A stretch of 64,000 bases of DNA from Polycladidibacter hongkongensis (GCF_001561995.1 NZ_LLWC01000024.1:227745-291744), one strand, 5' to 3'. Positions 10,706 through 20,295 are shown, counted from the first letter of the stretch. A program made the numbers and translations. The notes: generated by a model from the letters alone, not told the origin.

Positions 10706-11427
10706 CAATGGAACAGGTTTCGACTGTTGCGACCGGTAATCCCCAAGAGAACCTTGCTTTGTCTTTGCGCGGAGTGGCGAAGCGCTACTTTGAAGGGGGG
10801 CAGGGGCTGGAGATTTTGTCAGGCGCTGAGCTTGATGTGTATAATGGCGAACTTGTGGCGCTTGTGGCGCCATCGGGAGCAGGTAAATCAACGCTTTTGC
10901 ATATGGCAGGACTTCTGGATAGTCCGGACGAAGGCGAAGTTTACATCGGCGGGCAGGCATGCTCTGGTTTGGGCGATAATGAGCGTACGAGAATACGCCG
11001 GATGGACATTGGGTTCGTTTATCAGTTTCACCAGTTGTTGCCCGAATTTTCAGCGCTGGAGAATGTCGCACTGCCACAAATGATTGCTGGCCTGAAACGT
11101 GCCGTGGCAGAAGAGCGGGCCAAGCAGTTGTTGGAATACATGCGCCTAGGAGCACGCCTTTCTCATCGGCCAGCGCAGCTATCAGGTGGTGAGCAGCAAA
11201 GGGTTGCTATTGCCCGTGCAGTGGCCAACGGCCCGCGTGTACTGCTTGCTGATGAACCTACTGGAAATCTGGACCCTACGACATCCTCCTATGTATTTGA
11301 TGCACTTAAAGCGCTGGTTCGCGCATCGGGTGTGTGCGCACTGCTCGCTACCCATAACATGGAGCTCGCCAAACGCATGGATCGGCGTATAACCCTAAGG
11401 CAAGGGAAAATCGTCGAACTAAAATAG
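10702..11427 (+). CDS. lolD: Lipoprotein-releasing ABC transporter ATP-binding protein LolD
   Basis: This cytoplasmic ATPase drives LolCE. The motifs are intact: Walker [10 protein letters not shown] near residues 56-64, Q-loop [17 protein letters not shown], signature LSGGEQQR, Walker [13 protein letters not shown] and the H-loop ATHN. The [10 protein letters not shown] segment is typical of LolD. The start overlaps the lolC stop (ATGA), so translation is coupled. A strong terminator follows. Confidence 0.95.
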   Translation: MTMEQVSTVATGNPQENLALSLRGVAKRYFEGGQGLEILSGAELDVYNGELVALVAPSGAGKSTLLHMAGLLDSPDEGEVYIGGQACSGLGDNERTRIRRMDIGFVYQFHQLLPEFSALENVALPQMIAGLKRAVAEERAKQLLEYMRLGARLSHRPAQLSGGEQQRVAIARAVANGPRVLLADEPTGNLDPTTSSYVFDALKALVRASGVCALLATHNMELAKRMDRRITLRQGKIVELK

Positions 11428-11450
11428 GCTCTGCATCTCACTCCTCCACG

Positions 11451-11484
11451 AGGCCCGTTGGTCATAGACCTGCGGGCCTTTTTG
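11451..11484 (+). terminator. Intrinsic terminator of the proS-lolCD unit
   Basis: The arms AGGCCCG (11451-11457) and CGGGCCT (11473-11479) enclose an inner GGTC/GACC stem and are followed by TTTTTG. It separates lolD from dnaE. Confidence 0.8.
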
Positions 11485-11601
11485 TTTTCTATATGTTCTT
11501 AACCATATAATGAGATTTATGCGATCCTTGAATGTTCAAGGGTTGCGAATTGAAGAAATAAAGTGAACTATAGGGGAACATACAGTGATCATGGGGGTGC
11601 T

Positions 11602-11700
11602 ATGAGACTTTTCCTGCGAGATGTGGTTGCCTATGCAGCGTTTCTGCTATTCTGCACGAGTTTGACAATATGGGCGGATGCACTGGCCTTTGGACAATAG
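11602..11700 (+). CDS. Possible 32-residue single-helix membrane protein
   Basis: A short frame runs from ATG to TAG and encodes a charged N-terminus (MRLFLRDVV), then a hydrophobic segment (about residues 9-30) ending ADALAFGQ. GGGGGTG lies seven bases upstream of the ATG at 11602, a good ribosome-binding site. The frame sits alone between the lolD terminator and dnaE. It has the form of a small inner-membrane protein. No function can be assigned, and at this length chance cannot be excluded. Confidence 0.5.
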   Translation: MRLFLRDVVAYAAFLLFCTSLTIWADALAFGQ

Positions 11701-11733
11701 TGCTGTATTGCCTTAAAATGGGGTCCTTACTTG

Positions 11734-14700
11734 ATGTCCGCATCGGCATTTGTTCATCTGCGAAACCATAGTGCGTACTCTTTGCTTGAAGGAGCATTGC
11801 CTCTCGGGCGGCTCATAGATCTTGCGAGTAAGGATGAACAACCTGCACTTGCGATAGCCGATAGCGGTAATTTATTCGGCGCGCTTGAATTTTCTGAAAA
11901 AGCGTACGGCGCGGGGGTGCAGCCAATAATCGGCTGCCAATTGACTGTTGACTTTTCCGAGATTGGCGCTTTGGGCGGCGATGAGGACACATTAGCCGAC
12001 TTAGTGTTATTGGCCTGTAGTGAAGAGGGTTATGAGAACTTAATGGACTTGAGTTCTCGCGCGTTTTTAGACACTGAGCCCGGTTTGAAGGCGAATGTAC
12101 CGTTTTCGAGAGTGTGCGAGAGGGCAGGCGGGCTGATAGTGCTTACAGGTGGTTTGCTTGGTCCGTTGAATAAGGCGATTTGTGCGCATCATCCTGAAGT
12201 TACCGAGGTTGTGCTCAAGCAGCTGAGAGCGAGCTTTGATAACCGGGTGTATGTTGAATTGCAGCGCCATGGTATGCACCTTGAGGATGTCGCGGAGCCA
12301 GAGCTGCTTCGTCTTGCTTACGCACATGAGCTACCGTTGGTGGCAACCAACGAGTGTTTTTTCCCCGATGAGAGTTATTTTGAGGCTCACGACGCCTTAC
12401 TGGCAATCTCTGAGGGAAGAGTTCTTGTGGAGACGGATCGGCGGCAGCTTACCGCTGAGTTTCGTTTCAAGACGCAGCGGGAAATGATCAAGGCGTTTGA
12501 AGATGTGCCAGAAGCTATCGACAATACGATTGAAATTGCGCGACGCTGCCATTATCGCCCGCTAAAACGCAATCCCATTTTGCCCCGCTTTACCGGGGCC
12601 AAAGCGCCTGCCGAAGAAGCAGAGGTAGCCGAGGCGGAGGAGCTGGCGCGGCAGGCCAAGGAAGGCTTGCAACAGCGTCTCGCGATACATGGTCTTGCTC
12701 CTGAGCTTGAGGAGAAGGATTATTGGGAGCGGTTGGACTATGAGCTTGGCATCATCACGCGGATGAAGTTTCCAGGTTACTTCCTGATTGTTGCAGACTT
12801 TATCAAGTGGGCCAAGGCTCAAGAGATTCCCGTTGGGCCTGGACGTGGGTCCGGGGCAGGGTCCTTGGTAGCATGGTCGCTGACGATCACGGATCTGGAT
12901 CCGATGCGCTACTCGTTGCTGTTTGAGCGGTTTTTGAATCCAGAGCGTGTTTCTATGCCCGATTTTGACATCGACTTTTGTCAGAATCGACGTGAAGAAG
13001 TTATTCGCTATGTGCAGCGGAAGTACGGCCATCAACAGGTCGCACAGATTATCACCTATGGTACATTGCAGGCTAAGGCGGTTTTGCGTGATGTGGGGCG
13101 TGTGTTGCAAATGCCTTATGGACAAGTTGATCGCTTGTCCAAGTTGGTTCCCGGGACTGCTGCAGCCCCAGTCTCTTTAAAAGAGGCGCTAGAGCAAGAG
13201 CCAAGATTGCGGGAGGCGGCGCGCAACGAGGAAGTGGTCGCGCGTCTGCTTGAAATGGCGCAGAAGCTGGAGGGGCTTTATCGCCATGCTTCAACTCACG
13301 CTGCAGGTGTGGTGATAGGGGATCGACCGCTAGAGCAGCTGGTTCCACTTTACCGCGATCCTCGTTCGGATATGCCAGTCGCTCAGTTTAATATGAAGTG
13401 GGTGGAGGCGGCCGGACTTGTCAAATTCGACTTCCTTGGTCTTAAAACACTGACCGTTATCCAAACTGGACTTGATTTACTTCGGCGGCGCGGGGTGGAA
13501 GTGGATATCGCCGCTATTCCCATTGATGACAAGAAGACCTACGAGCTGCTTGCCAAAGGCGAGACGGTTGGTGTGTTTCAGTTGGAAAGCCAAGGCATGC
13601 GCCGGGCGATCGCTGGGATGCGGCCGGACCGTTTCGAAGATGTGGTGGCCTTGGTGGCGCTTTATCGCCCCGGTCCGATGGACAATATACCGATATATAA
13701 TGCCGTAAAGCATGGCGAGCAGGAGCCTGATTTCCTACATCCTTTGTTGGAGCCCATTCTCAAAGAGACCAATGGCATTATTGTATACCAAGAGCAGGTA
13801 ATGCAGATTGCGCAGGTACTTTCTGGTTATTCTCTAGGTGAAGCGGACTTGTTGCGGCGCGCAATGGGTAAGAAGATCGCTTCGGAGATGGAGATCCAGC
13901 GTGCTCGCTTTACAGAGGGAGCGGTCGAACAAGGCGTTGATAAAGATCAGGCAGGGATGATCTATGATCTTGTCGCGAAGTTTGCCAATTATGGTTTTAA
14001 CAAGTCGCATGCGGCAGCTTATGCGCTTGTCGCCTACCAAACGGCTTATCTGAAAGCGAATTACCCAGTTGAGTTTCTTGCCGGTATCATGACGTTGGAT
14101 CTTGGCAATACCGATAAGCTCGGGGATTTTCGTCAAGAAGCGCAGCGTATGGGGATTGAGGTTGTGCCTCCTTCCATTAATCGTTCTTTTGTACATTTTG
14201 ATGTTCAGGATGGAGCGATTGTTTATGCGCTTGGGGCGATCAAAGGTGTCGGCGAAGCGGCGATTGAGCACATCGTTGAAGCGCGCGGTGAATGCCCATT
14301 TGCCGACCTTGCCGATTTTGCCAGCCGAATTTCAATGAAGGTTCTTAACAAGCGCTGTATCGAGAATTTGGCGGCGGCTGGTGCGTTCGACGAACTTAAC
14401 CCAAATAGGGCGCAGGTCATTGCTGGTATTGATCGTATTGCTGGTATGGCGCAGCGTACAGAGGACAACGCGCTTTCGGGTCAAGATGAATTGTTTGGTG
14501 GCGCCGGGGACCCAGAGCCATTGATATTGCCTGTTGTTGATCCTTGGCTCCCCTCTGAGAAACTGCAGCGCGAGATGGCAAGCGTCGGGTTTTACATTTC
14601 GGCGCACCCATTGGATGAGTATCGTGAGTTGTTCGAGAAGCTTCGCGTGCAGCTTTGGAAGGAGTTTGAGCACTCTGTGCGCGGCGGGGCGGCAGCAGGG

Positions 14701-15171
14701 CGGCTTGCGGGTACAGTGCTTTCGATGCAGGAGCGCAAAACCCGAAACGGCAATCAGATGGGCATTGTGCGCATTTCGGATCCAACCGGACAGTACGAGG
14801 CGTTGCTGTTCTCAGAAACCCTTGGTCAATACCGCGATAGTTTGCAGGTTGGGGCATCTGTAGTGCTGTTGGTGCAGGCGGATATGCGTGATGATGAGGT
14901 TAGTGTACGGATACAACAGGTTGAGCCACTGGAGAATGTAGCGTCACGGATTCATCGCTCGCTGCGGGTGTTTTTGAGCTCGGCACAGCCCCTTGAGGTG
15001 TTGCGCCGACAGTTATGCGGCGGCGGTGACGGGGAAGTGAGCTGTGTTTTGATACTGGATGGTGGTCAGCGTGAGGTGGAAGTCCGTTTGCCGGGCCGCT
15101 ATCAACTTTCGCCGCAGCTGGCAGGGGCGCTGCGCTCTTTGCCTGGGGTGGTTGAGACGCAGATGCACTGA
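11734..15171 (+). CDS. dnaE: DNA polymerase III subunit alpha
   Basis: This is the replicative polymerase, 1145 residues, usual for DnaE1. The N-terminal PHP domain starts FVHLRNHSAYSLLEGALPL. The polymerase centre has its catalytic aspartates in MPDFDIDF near residue 408. Other family blocks are FDFLGLKTLTVI, FVALYRPGPMDN-like (VALVALYRPGPMD) and MGKKIASEM. A helix-hairpin-helix region follows, then an OB domain (LAGTVLSMQERKTRNGN near residue 990) and a C-terminal tau-binding region. The ATG at 11734 is preferred over a TTG three bases earlier. It converges on a lipoprotein gene. Confidence 0.97.
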   Translation: MSASAFVHLRNHSAYSLLEGALPLGRLIDLASKDEQPALAIADSGNLFGALEFSEKAYGAGVQPIIGCQLTVDFSEIGALGGDEDTLADLVLLACSEEGYENLMDLSSRAFLDTEPGLKANVPFSRVCERAGGLIVLTGGLLGPLNKAICAHHPEVTEVVLKQLRASFDNRVYVELQRHGMHLEDVAEPELLRLAYAHELPLVATNECFFPDESYFEAHDALLAISEGRVLVETDRRQLTAEFRFKTQREMIKAFEDVPEAIDNTIEIARRCHYRPLKRNPILPRFTGAKAPAEEAEVAEAEELARQAKEGLQQRLAIHGLAPELEEKDYWERLDYELGIITRMKFPGYFLIVADFIKWAKAQEIPVGPGRGSGAGSLVAWSLTITDLDPMRYSLLFERFLNPERVSMPDFDIDFCQNRREEVIRYVQRKYGHQQVAQIITYGTLQAKAVLRDVGRVLQMPYGQVDRLSKLVPGTAAAPVSLKEALEQEPRLREAARNEEVVARLLEMAQKLEGLYRHASTHAAGVVIGDRPLEQLVPLYRDPRSDMPVAQFNMKWVEAAGLVKFDFLGLKTLTVIQTGLDLLRRRGVEVDIAAIPIDDKKTYELLAKGETVGVFQLESQGMRRAIAGMRPDRFEDVVALVALYRPGPMDNIPIYNAVKHGEQEPDFLHPLLEPILKETNGIIVYQEQVMQIAQVLSGYSLGEADLLRRAMGKKIASEMEIQRARFTEGAVEQGVDKDQAGMIYDLVAKFANYGFNKSHAAAYALVAYQTAYLKANYPVEFLAGIMTLDLGNTDKLGDFRQEAQRMGIEVVPPSINRSFVHFDVQDGAIVYALGAIKGVGEAAIEHIVEARGECPFADLADFASRISMKVLNKRCIENLAAAGAFDELNPNRAQVIAGIDRIAGMAQRTEDNALSGQDELFGGAGDPEPLILPVVDPWLPSEKLQREMASVGFYISAHPLDEYRELFEKLRVQLWKEFEHSVRGGAAAGRLAGTVLSMQERKTRNGNQMGIVRISDPTGQYEALLFSETLGQYRDSLQVGASVVLLVQADMRDDEVSVRIQQVEPLENVASRIHRSLRVFLSSAQPLEVLRRQLCGGGDGEVSCVLILDGGQREVEVRLPGRYQLSPQLAGALRSLPGVVETQMH

Positions 15172-15267
15172 ATGATGTCGGTAAAGCGCTTTGGGCAGGA
15201 TGCTTGAGCCTCTCTAGGGTCTTATCCAATTTCCAATTAGAGGCGAACGGTTTGAGGCTACTTGAAG

Positions 15268-15289
15268 AGGGGCGAGTTTTCTCGCCCCT
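15268..15289. terminator. Hairpin between convergent dnaE and lipoprotein genes
   Basis: A perfect nine-base stem, AGGGGCGAG / CTCGCCCCT with a TTTT loop, lies between the two convergent stops. It has no long T-tract on either side, so it is a weak or bidirectional terminator. Confidence 0.5.
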
Positions 15290-15297
15290 GAAGCATC

Positions 15298-15993
15298 TTA
15301 GAAGATCTCTTTGATTATTTGGTCTGCGCATTGCTTGCCTAGCTCTGCAGCTGTTTTGTTTGCAAGCTCAACTCCTGCTTTACTGAAGTCACTCAAATCG
15401 TGACTCTTCTTAACTATGCACTGTGCTTGGGCAAGTGGTTCTCCACCTTCCGAGGAAGCGATGATCACGTACGCACTATACTGGAAATTGAGGTTAGCAA
15501 GACCGCTGATTCCTGACATATCCGACAGGTAAGTTCCCGGCTCTATATCTAGGATGTAACCTTTGTAGCCCACTTGCTTGGCATATTGGGCGAGCTGTTC
15601 GATACGTTTTTTTGAGTCAAATACATCTTTTGTGTAAAGAGGTCCCTCCTTCACACCAGAAAATCTAAGGTTTTTATTGGCCTTTAAATGGCCGACAATA
15701 CGCGAGCGCAGGGAGGTTAAAGGAGGAACGGTCGCGCGAGGGGCCGATCTTAGTTCGTCATAGGTTCCAGATGCTGCGTTGACTGCACCGACAATGGCCA
15801 TGCCTAAGAGACCTGCGCCATACATGGTCGTATCGGTTCGGAATTCATCTGAACTCATGTTTTCTAAGACTATAATTGGGCCAGTGGAGAGCTTTTGTTG
15901 GCTTTCCGAGTTTAGTTTTACCGTTTTCATACAGCCAGTCATGACCAAGGCGATGGCCGCTGATAAAGCGATTTTTGTCAAGTGCTGTTTCAT
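15298..15993 (-). CDS. Putative lipoprotein of unknown function
   Basis: The product of 231 residues begins with a lipoprotein signal: positive N-terminus, hydrophobic stretch and lipobox VMTGC with the cysteine near residue 21. It should be lipid-anchored after processing and, having no Asp at +2, probably goes to the outer membrane. A short membrane-like segment (about 55-70) lies in the middle. No catalytic motif is visible. The ATG at 15993 has AAAGAG upstream. A second lipoprotein gene with the same orientation starts 80 bases upstream, so the two likely form one unit, possibly acting together. I do not recognise the family with confidence. Confidence 0.75.
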   Translation of the reverse strand: MKQHLTKIALSAAIALVMTGCMKTVKLNSESQQKLSTGPIIVLENMSSDEFRTDTTMYGAGLLGMAIVGAVNAASGTYDELRSAPRATVPPLTSLRSRIVGHLKANKNLRFSGVKEGPLYTKDVFDSKKRIEQLAQYAKQVGYKGYILDIEPGTYLSDMSGISGLANLNFQYSAYVIIASSEGGEPLAQAQCIVKKSHDLSDFSKAGVELANKTAAELGKQCADQIIKEIF

Positions 15994-16073
15994 TGAGTGC
16001 TCTTTCAATAGACTTAGCGCGCAACCATTTATGAGAGTTCATAGTTGCTGGCTGCAGCGCTTAAATTGATTAA

Positions 16074-16676
16074 TTACTGCTTTGATTTAGCTAGAGACTT
16101 TGCAATTTTCTTAGCTACTGGTGGAATAAACGAGCGAGCATCCTGCGCGGCTGCAATGGCGCCACCGAGGACCCAGCTGGTTTTGTCTACTTTGATTTTG
16201 CCTAGGTTTGCACCTGTCTTGGCGTCACTCACGTTCACGTCTGCATCAAAGTGAGAAGAACCAGCTCCGAAACCGATCATTGCTCGTGCCAGCGCGCTCC
16301 CGTCTTCAAATTCGGTGATTGCACCAGAGACCAGCGCAACGTTGCCTTTGTATTTGCGGGCGAGGGTTTTCGCGTTGGCATTTAGACCAATGCGCACAAC
16401 CTTGGTAAAGGCGTGGGTGCTGCGGGTGTTGTTGTAGATATGCTTGGCGAAGCTTTTGCCCACATGCCGCATTTCTTCGGGATCATTGTCGATTTTAGCT
16501 TCAGAAAAATCAAAGTCTTTGATCAGCACTGTTTCATAGGCGCGCAAATCAGTGTCTGATTTATTCTTGCCAGAAACGGATTGCAGCTTGGAGGTTGTAC
16601 CGCAGGCGGCAAGCGCAGTGAAAGAAAGAACTGCGAGAAACTTTATTACCCGTTCAACCAAAAGAGTGTTGTTCAT
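16074..16676 (-). CDS. Putative lipoprotein, DUF4410-like
   Basis: This 200-residue protein has a lipoprotein signal with lipobox LAAC (cysteine near residue 25). The mature part shows YETVLIKDFDFSEAKIDNDP, then a region ending IGFGAGSSHFDADVNVSDAK and VLGGAIAAAQDARSFI. That pattern of a central glycine-rich turn with beta strands resembles DUF4410 lipoproteins, whose function is unknown. The start ATG has AAGGAA eight bases upstream. It is the first gene of a two-gene minus-strand unit, divergent from rpsB. Confidence 0.78.
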   Translation of the reverse strand: MNNTLLVERVIKFLAVLSFTALAACGTTSKLQSVSGKNKSDTDLRAYETVLIKDFDFSEAKIDNDPEEMRHVGKSFAKHIYNNTRSTHAFTKVVRIGLNANAKTLARKYKGNVALVSGAITEFEDGSALARAMIGFGAGSSHFDADVNVSDAKTGANLGKIKVDKTSWVLGGAIAAAQDARSFIPPVAKKIAKSLAKSKQ

Positions 16677-16732
16677 AGTATGAATTCCTTATTAAATTCT
16701 CCCTCCGCTGCTTTAGGGTTTTGTTAATTATT

Positions 16733-16762
16733 TTGCAACTCTAAATTATGTTGCATTATAAT
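16733..16762 (+). promoter_or_regulatory. Candidate promoter for rpsB
   Basis: TTGCAA (16733-16738) and a perfect TATAAT (16757-16762) are separated by 18 bases. Transcription would start near 16770 and give a leader of about 200 nt before rpsB. Confidence 0.5.
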
Positions 16763-16869
16763 GCTCTCTATGCGGGAATTTTTTGGTCGCGTGGATTGTG
16801 CTTGTTGATCTTGTTTTCATGAGAGCTTGAATTTTTTTGATGGGGTCTCTATAAGGCCCTCATCCCACA

Positions 16870-16938
16870 CGCAGGGGCGGGTGTGTCTTTATGGACGCGC
16901 CCATCCGGTAAAGGCGCAGCGACAGCTGTTCCCCTGCG
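16870..16938 (+). promoter_or_regulatory. Structured rpsB leader
   Basis: An eight-base perfect pair, CGCAGGGG (16870-16877) with CCCCTGCG (16931-16938), closes a 53-nt loop that holds further possible stems. It ends 35 nt before the rpsB ATG. Ribosomal protein S2 autoregulates its own mRNA in other proteobacteria, so this may be the S2-binding leader. That is inference from position and pairing. Confidence 0.4.
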
Positions 16939-16973
16939 GAGGTATAAACCGGAAAATCAAGGAGTTAACGGTC

Positions 16974-17762
16974 ATGGCATTGCCTGATTTCACTATGCGC
17001 CAGCTGCTGGAAGCCGGTGTCCACTTCGGTCACCAGAAGCACCGCTGGAATCCAAAGATGAACAACTACATCTTTGGCGTTCGCAACAACATCCACATTC
17101 TTGACCTTGGTCAGACTGTTCCTTTGCTGCACCAAGCACTGAAAACAGTTTCTGACACTGTTGCCGGCGGTGGCCGCGTGCTGTTGGTTGGCACCAAGCG
17201 TCAGGCTCAGGAAGCTGTTGCCGATGCAGCTCGTCGTTCTGCTCAGTACTACGTCAATGCACGTTGGCTGGGTGGTATGCTGACCAACTGGAAGACCATC
17301 TCCCAGTCTATTCAGCGTCTGCGCAAAGTTGAAGCACTGCTTGAAGGCGGTGAAGCAAACCGTATGACCAAGAAGGAACGTCTGTTCCTTGACCGCGAGC
17401 GCGAGAAACTCGAGCGCAACCTTGGCGGTATCAAGGACATGGGCGGTATTCCTGACCTGATCTTCATCATCGATACCAACCGCGAAGCAATTGCAATTCA
17501 GGAAGCACGTCGCTTGAACATTCCTGTTGCTGCAATTCTGGATTCCAACTGTGATCCAGATGGCATCACCTTCCCAGTTCCTGGGAACGACGATGCTGGC
17601 CGCGCGATTGCGCTTTACTGTGACCTGATCGCCCGCGCTGCCATTGATGGTATTGCACGTGCGCAAGGTAGTATGGGTGCTGATCTGGGTGCTTCTGAGG
17701 AAGTCCTGGAAGAGCCTGCCCTGGCAGAAGAAGCCGCTGGCGAAGCGCAGGCTGAAGGTTAA
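16974..17762 (+). CDS. rpsB: 30S ribosomal protein S2
   Basis: S2 is a primary protein of the small ribosomal subunit. The 262 residues show the family segments [20 protein letters not shown] (residues 6-25), [24 protein letters not shown] and [16 protein letters not shown] short acidic C-terminal tail rich in Glu and Ala follows. I chose the ATG at 16974 because AAGGAGTT precedes it. The in-frame extension to 16827 is leader RNA. Downstream lie tsf, pyrH and frr, the classical order. Confidence 0.98.
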   Translation: MALPDFTMRQLLEAGVHFGHQKHRWNPKMNNYIFGVRNNIHILDLGQTVPLLHQALKTVSDTVAGGGRVLLVGTKRQAQEAVADAARRSAQYYVNARWLGGMLTNWKTISQSIQRLRKVEALLEGGEANRMTKKERLFLDREREKLERNLGGIKDMGGIPDLIFIIDTNREAIAIQEARRLNIPVAAILDSNCDPDGITFPVPGNDDAGRAIALYCDLIARAAIDGIARAQGSMGADLGASEEVLEEPALAEEAAGEAQAEG

Positions 17763-17815
17763 GCTTGTTTGCTGCCGACCTTGGAGTGATCCATAGGTCG
17801 CACCACTAAAGGATT

Positions 17816-17867
17816 TGTGACGGCGTTTTTCGTGATTTGCGAAAGGGCCGTCACATTTTCGATGTGA
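17816..17867 (+). promoter_or_regulatory. Two mutually exclusive hairpins between rpsB and tsf
   Basis: Hairpin 1 pairs TGTGACGGC (17816-17824) with GCCGTCACA (17847-17855) and is followed by TTTTC, resembling a weak terminator. Hairpin 2 pairs TCACAT (17851-17856) with ATGTGA (17862-17867). Both need bases 17851-17855, so they cannot form together. This is the form expected of an attenuator that would set the level of tsf relative to rpsB. Confidence 0.45.
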
Positions 17868-17945
17868 CAAGACGGTAAACCCCTTTGGAAGTCGGTGTTT
17901 GCCGCGCTATTCGTTTTTCACAACTTCCGTCCAAGAGGCGTTCCG

Positions 17946-18869
17946 ATGAGCATTACTGCTGCTATGGTTAAAGAGCTCCGCGAAACCAGCGGTGCAGGCA
18001 TGATGGATTGTAAAGCTGCCCTGAAAGAAACAGGCGGCGATATGGAAGCAGCTATCGATTGGCTGCGCACCAAGGGCCTTGCTAAGGCTGCCAAGAAAGC
18101 TGGCCGTGTGGCTGCTGACGGTCTGGTTGGTGTTGCTGCTAACGGCAATGTTGCTGCTGTTATCGAGCTGAACTCCGAAACCGACTTTGTTGCCCGTAAC
18201 GAAGTGTTCCAGAAACTGGTTCAGGACGTTGCTGGTGTTGCTGTTGGTCTTGAGGGTGACGTTGAAGCGCTGAAAGCTGCTCCGTTCCCGGGTTCTGAAA
18301 AGAATGTTGAAGAAGAGATCAAGGACGCTGTTGCAACCATTGGCGAGAACATGACCCTGCGTCGTTCCGCTCGTCTTGCTGTTGAAAAAGGCGTTGTTGC
18401 TTCATACGTTCACTCTGCTGCGGCTGAAGGCCTTGGCAAGATCGGTGTGCTTGTTGCGCTGGAATCTGCTGGTGATGCTGACAAGTTGCAGGCGCTGGGT
18501 CGTCAGGTCGCAATGCACGTGGCGGCGACCAACCCAATGGCGCTGAACACCGAAGAGCTGGATCCTGCTGCTGTAGAGCGCGAGCGTACCGTTTACATGG
18601 AGCAGGCCCGCGAATCCGGTAAGCCTGAAAACATCATCGAGAAGATGGTTGAAGGTCGTCTGCGCAAGTTCTACGAGGAAGTTACCCTTGTAAAACAGAG
18701 CTTCGTTATCAACCCAGACCTGACTGTTGAGCAGGCTGTTGAAGAAGCTGCAAAAGACGCTGGCACCGAAATAAAGCTGGCTGGCTTTGTTCGCTTTGCT
18801 CTGGGTGAGGGCATCGAAAAAGAAGAAACCGACTTCGCTGCTGAAGTTGCAGCTGCTGCCGGTAACTAA
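17946..18869 (+). CDS. tsf: Translation elongation factor Ts
   Basis: EF-Ts is the cytoplasmic nucleotide exchange factor that regenerates EF-Tu-GTP. The 307 residues start with a UBA-like domain, ending near residue 50, that includes [18 protein letters not shown]. The EF-Tu contact TDFVARN follows, then the two-part core with HVAATNP and [18 protein letters not shown]. The ATG at 17946 has AGAGG upstream. A terminator-like hairpin follows the gene. Confidence 0.98.
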   Translation: MSITAAMVKELRETSGAGMMDCKAALKETGGDMEAAIDWLRTKGLAKAAKKAGRVAADGLVGVAANGNVAAVIELNSETDFVARNEVFQKLVQDVAGVAVGLEGDVEALKAAPFPGSEKNVEEEIKDAVATIGENMTLRRSARLAVEKGVVASYVHSAAAEGLGKIGVLVALESAGDADKLQALGRQVAMHVAATNPMALNTEELDPAAVERERTVYMEQARESGKPENIIEKMVEGRLRKFYEEVTLVKQSFVINPDLTVEQAVEEAAKDAGTEIKLAGFVRFALGEGIEKEETDFAAEVAAAAGN

Positions 18870-18877
18870 TTTTTTAG

Positions 18878-18906
18878 GGGCGCCGATTCCAATCGGCGCC
18901 CTTATT
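18878..18906 (+). terminator. Intrinsic terminator after tsf
   Basis: GGGCGCCGA (18878-18886) pairs with TCGGCGCCC (18893-18901), with possible extension into the loop, and is followed by TTATT. The T-tract is imperfect, so some read-through into pyrH is likely. Confidence 0.6.
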
Positions 18907-18936
18907 GTATCTGGACTTTGCTAAGAGGATTGAAGA

Positions 18937-19656
18937 ATGTCTCAGGATCTTCGCTGGAAACGCGTTTTGCTGAAACTCTCGGGTGAGGCATTGATGGGAG
19001 ACCAAAACTTCGGGATCGATCCGAAGGTGGTTGAACGTGTCGCGGAAGAAATCGCTGAGGCGGTACGCCTCGGGGCGCAGTTCGGTATTGTTGTGGGAGG
19101 TGGTAACATCTTCCGCGGTGTGGCAGTGGCAGCCAAGGGTGGCAACCGGGTAACCGGTGACCATATGGGTATGCTCGCCACAATAATGAATTCGCTCACA
19201 CTTGCTGATGCACTGCGCCGCAATGGTATTCAAGCCCGCGTGCTGTCCGCTGTGCCGGTGCCTTCCATTTGCGAGACATTTACTCAGCGCGGGGCTGAGC
19301 GCTACATGGAAGATGGGGATGTCATCCTGTTTGCCGGTGGTACGGGTAACCCGTTCTTCACAACCGATTCCGGTGCGGCGTTGCGGGCGGCAGAAATGCA
19401 GTGCAATGCCTTCTTGAAAGGCACACAGGTGGATGGTGTTTACAATGCTGATCCGAAGCTGGTGCCTGATGCTACCCGTTTTGAGACGCTGACTCCGGGG
19501 GAAGTTCTTGAAAAAGGGCTGAAAGTGATGGATGCGACGGCAATTGCCCTTGCCCGTGACAATGCTATTCCTGTAGTTGTTTTCTCCATCCATACCTCAG
19601 GTGCGCTTGTGAATGTGTTGCGCGGGCAGGGCCTGTTTACGGTGATTGAAGATTAA
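18937..19656 (+). CDS. pyrH: Uridylate kinase
   Basis: This enzyme of the amino-acid-kinase fold phosphorylates UMP to UDP in the cytoplasm for pyrimidine nucleotide synthesis. The 239 residues carry KRVLLKLSGEALMG (residues 6-19), GGGNIFRG, DHMGMLATIMN and the acceptor-site region AGGTGNPFFTTDS. AAGAGG lies before the ATG. It is followed by frr, as usual. Confidence 0.98.
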   Translation: MSQDLRWKRVLLKLSGEALMGDQNFGIDPKVVERVAEEIAEAVRLGAQFGIVVGGGNIFRGVAVAAKGGNRVTGDHMGMLATIMNSLTLADALRRNGIQARVLSAVPVPSICETFTQRGAERYMEDGDVILFAGGTGNPFFTTDSGAALRAAEMQCNAFLKGTQVDGVYNADPKLVPDATRFETLTPGEVLEKGLKVMDATAIALARDNAIPVVVFSIHTSGALVNVLRGQGLFTVIED

Positions 19657-19737
19657 TCGCGCAATGCGATTGTTCTGCCTCAGGCGGTGCGATTAGCGCT
19701 GTTGCGCTGCGCCCGCCCTAGTTTGAAAGAGGATATT

Positions 19738-20295
19738 ATGTCTGAGCTGGATTTTGCTGATCTAGAACGCCGTATGAGCGGCGCAATCAACGCTCTTAAA
19801 ACCGAGTTTTCCGGCCTGCGTACCGGTCGTGCTTCGGCAAGCATGCTGGACACGATTACCGTGGATGCCTACGGCTCGCCGATGCCGATCAATCAGGTGG
19901 CAACCGTTTCAGTGCCTGAACCGCGCATGGTTTCTGTGCAGGTATGGGATCGTTCCATGGTTGCTGCCACTGAAAAAGCGATTCGTGAATCCAGCCTTGG
20001 CATTAATCCGGTGGTTGATGGGCAGGTGCTGCGCCTACCAATTCCAGAGCTCAATGAAGAGCGTCGTCTGGAACTTGTTAAGGTTGCGCATAAATATGCG
20101 GAAAACGGCAAGGTTGCGATCCGGCATGTGCGCCGTGATGGCATGGACGCCATCAAAAAGCTCGAAAAAGCTGGCGACATGGGTGAAGACGAGAGCCATG
20201 GCGCGCAGGATAAAGTGCAGAAAATGACCGATGACTTTATCAAGCAAGTGGATGACGTGCTGGCTAAAAAAGAGCAGGAAATCAAGCAAGTTTAA
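19738..20295 (+). CDS. frr: Ribosome recycling factor
   Basis: RRF splits post-termination ribosomes together with EF-G. The 185-residue length is standard. It shows [20 protein letters not shown] (residues 25-44), the domain II strand [12 protein letters not shown], and domain I helices [20 protein letters not shown] and [16 protein letters not shown]. The ATG at 19738 has AAAGAGG upstream. The frame open from 19687 is not needed. Confidence 0.98.
   Translation: MSELDFADLERRMSGAINALKTEFSGLRTGRASASMLDTITVDAYGSPMPINQVATVSVPEPRMVSVQVWDRSMVAATEKAIRESSLGINPVVDGQVLRLPIPELNEERRLELVKVAHKYAENGKVAIRHVRRDGMDAIKKLEKAGDMGEDESHGAQDKVQKMTDDFIKQVDDVLAKKEQEIKQV

Noticed and set aside
16827..16973. N-terminal extension of ribosomal protein S2
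   Set aside because: It is leader RNA with paired segments; AAGGAG precedes the ATG at 16974.
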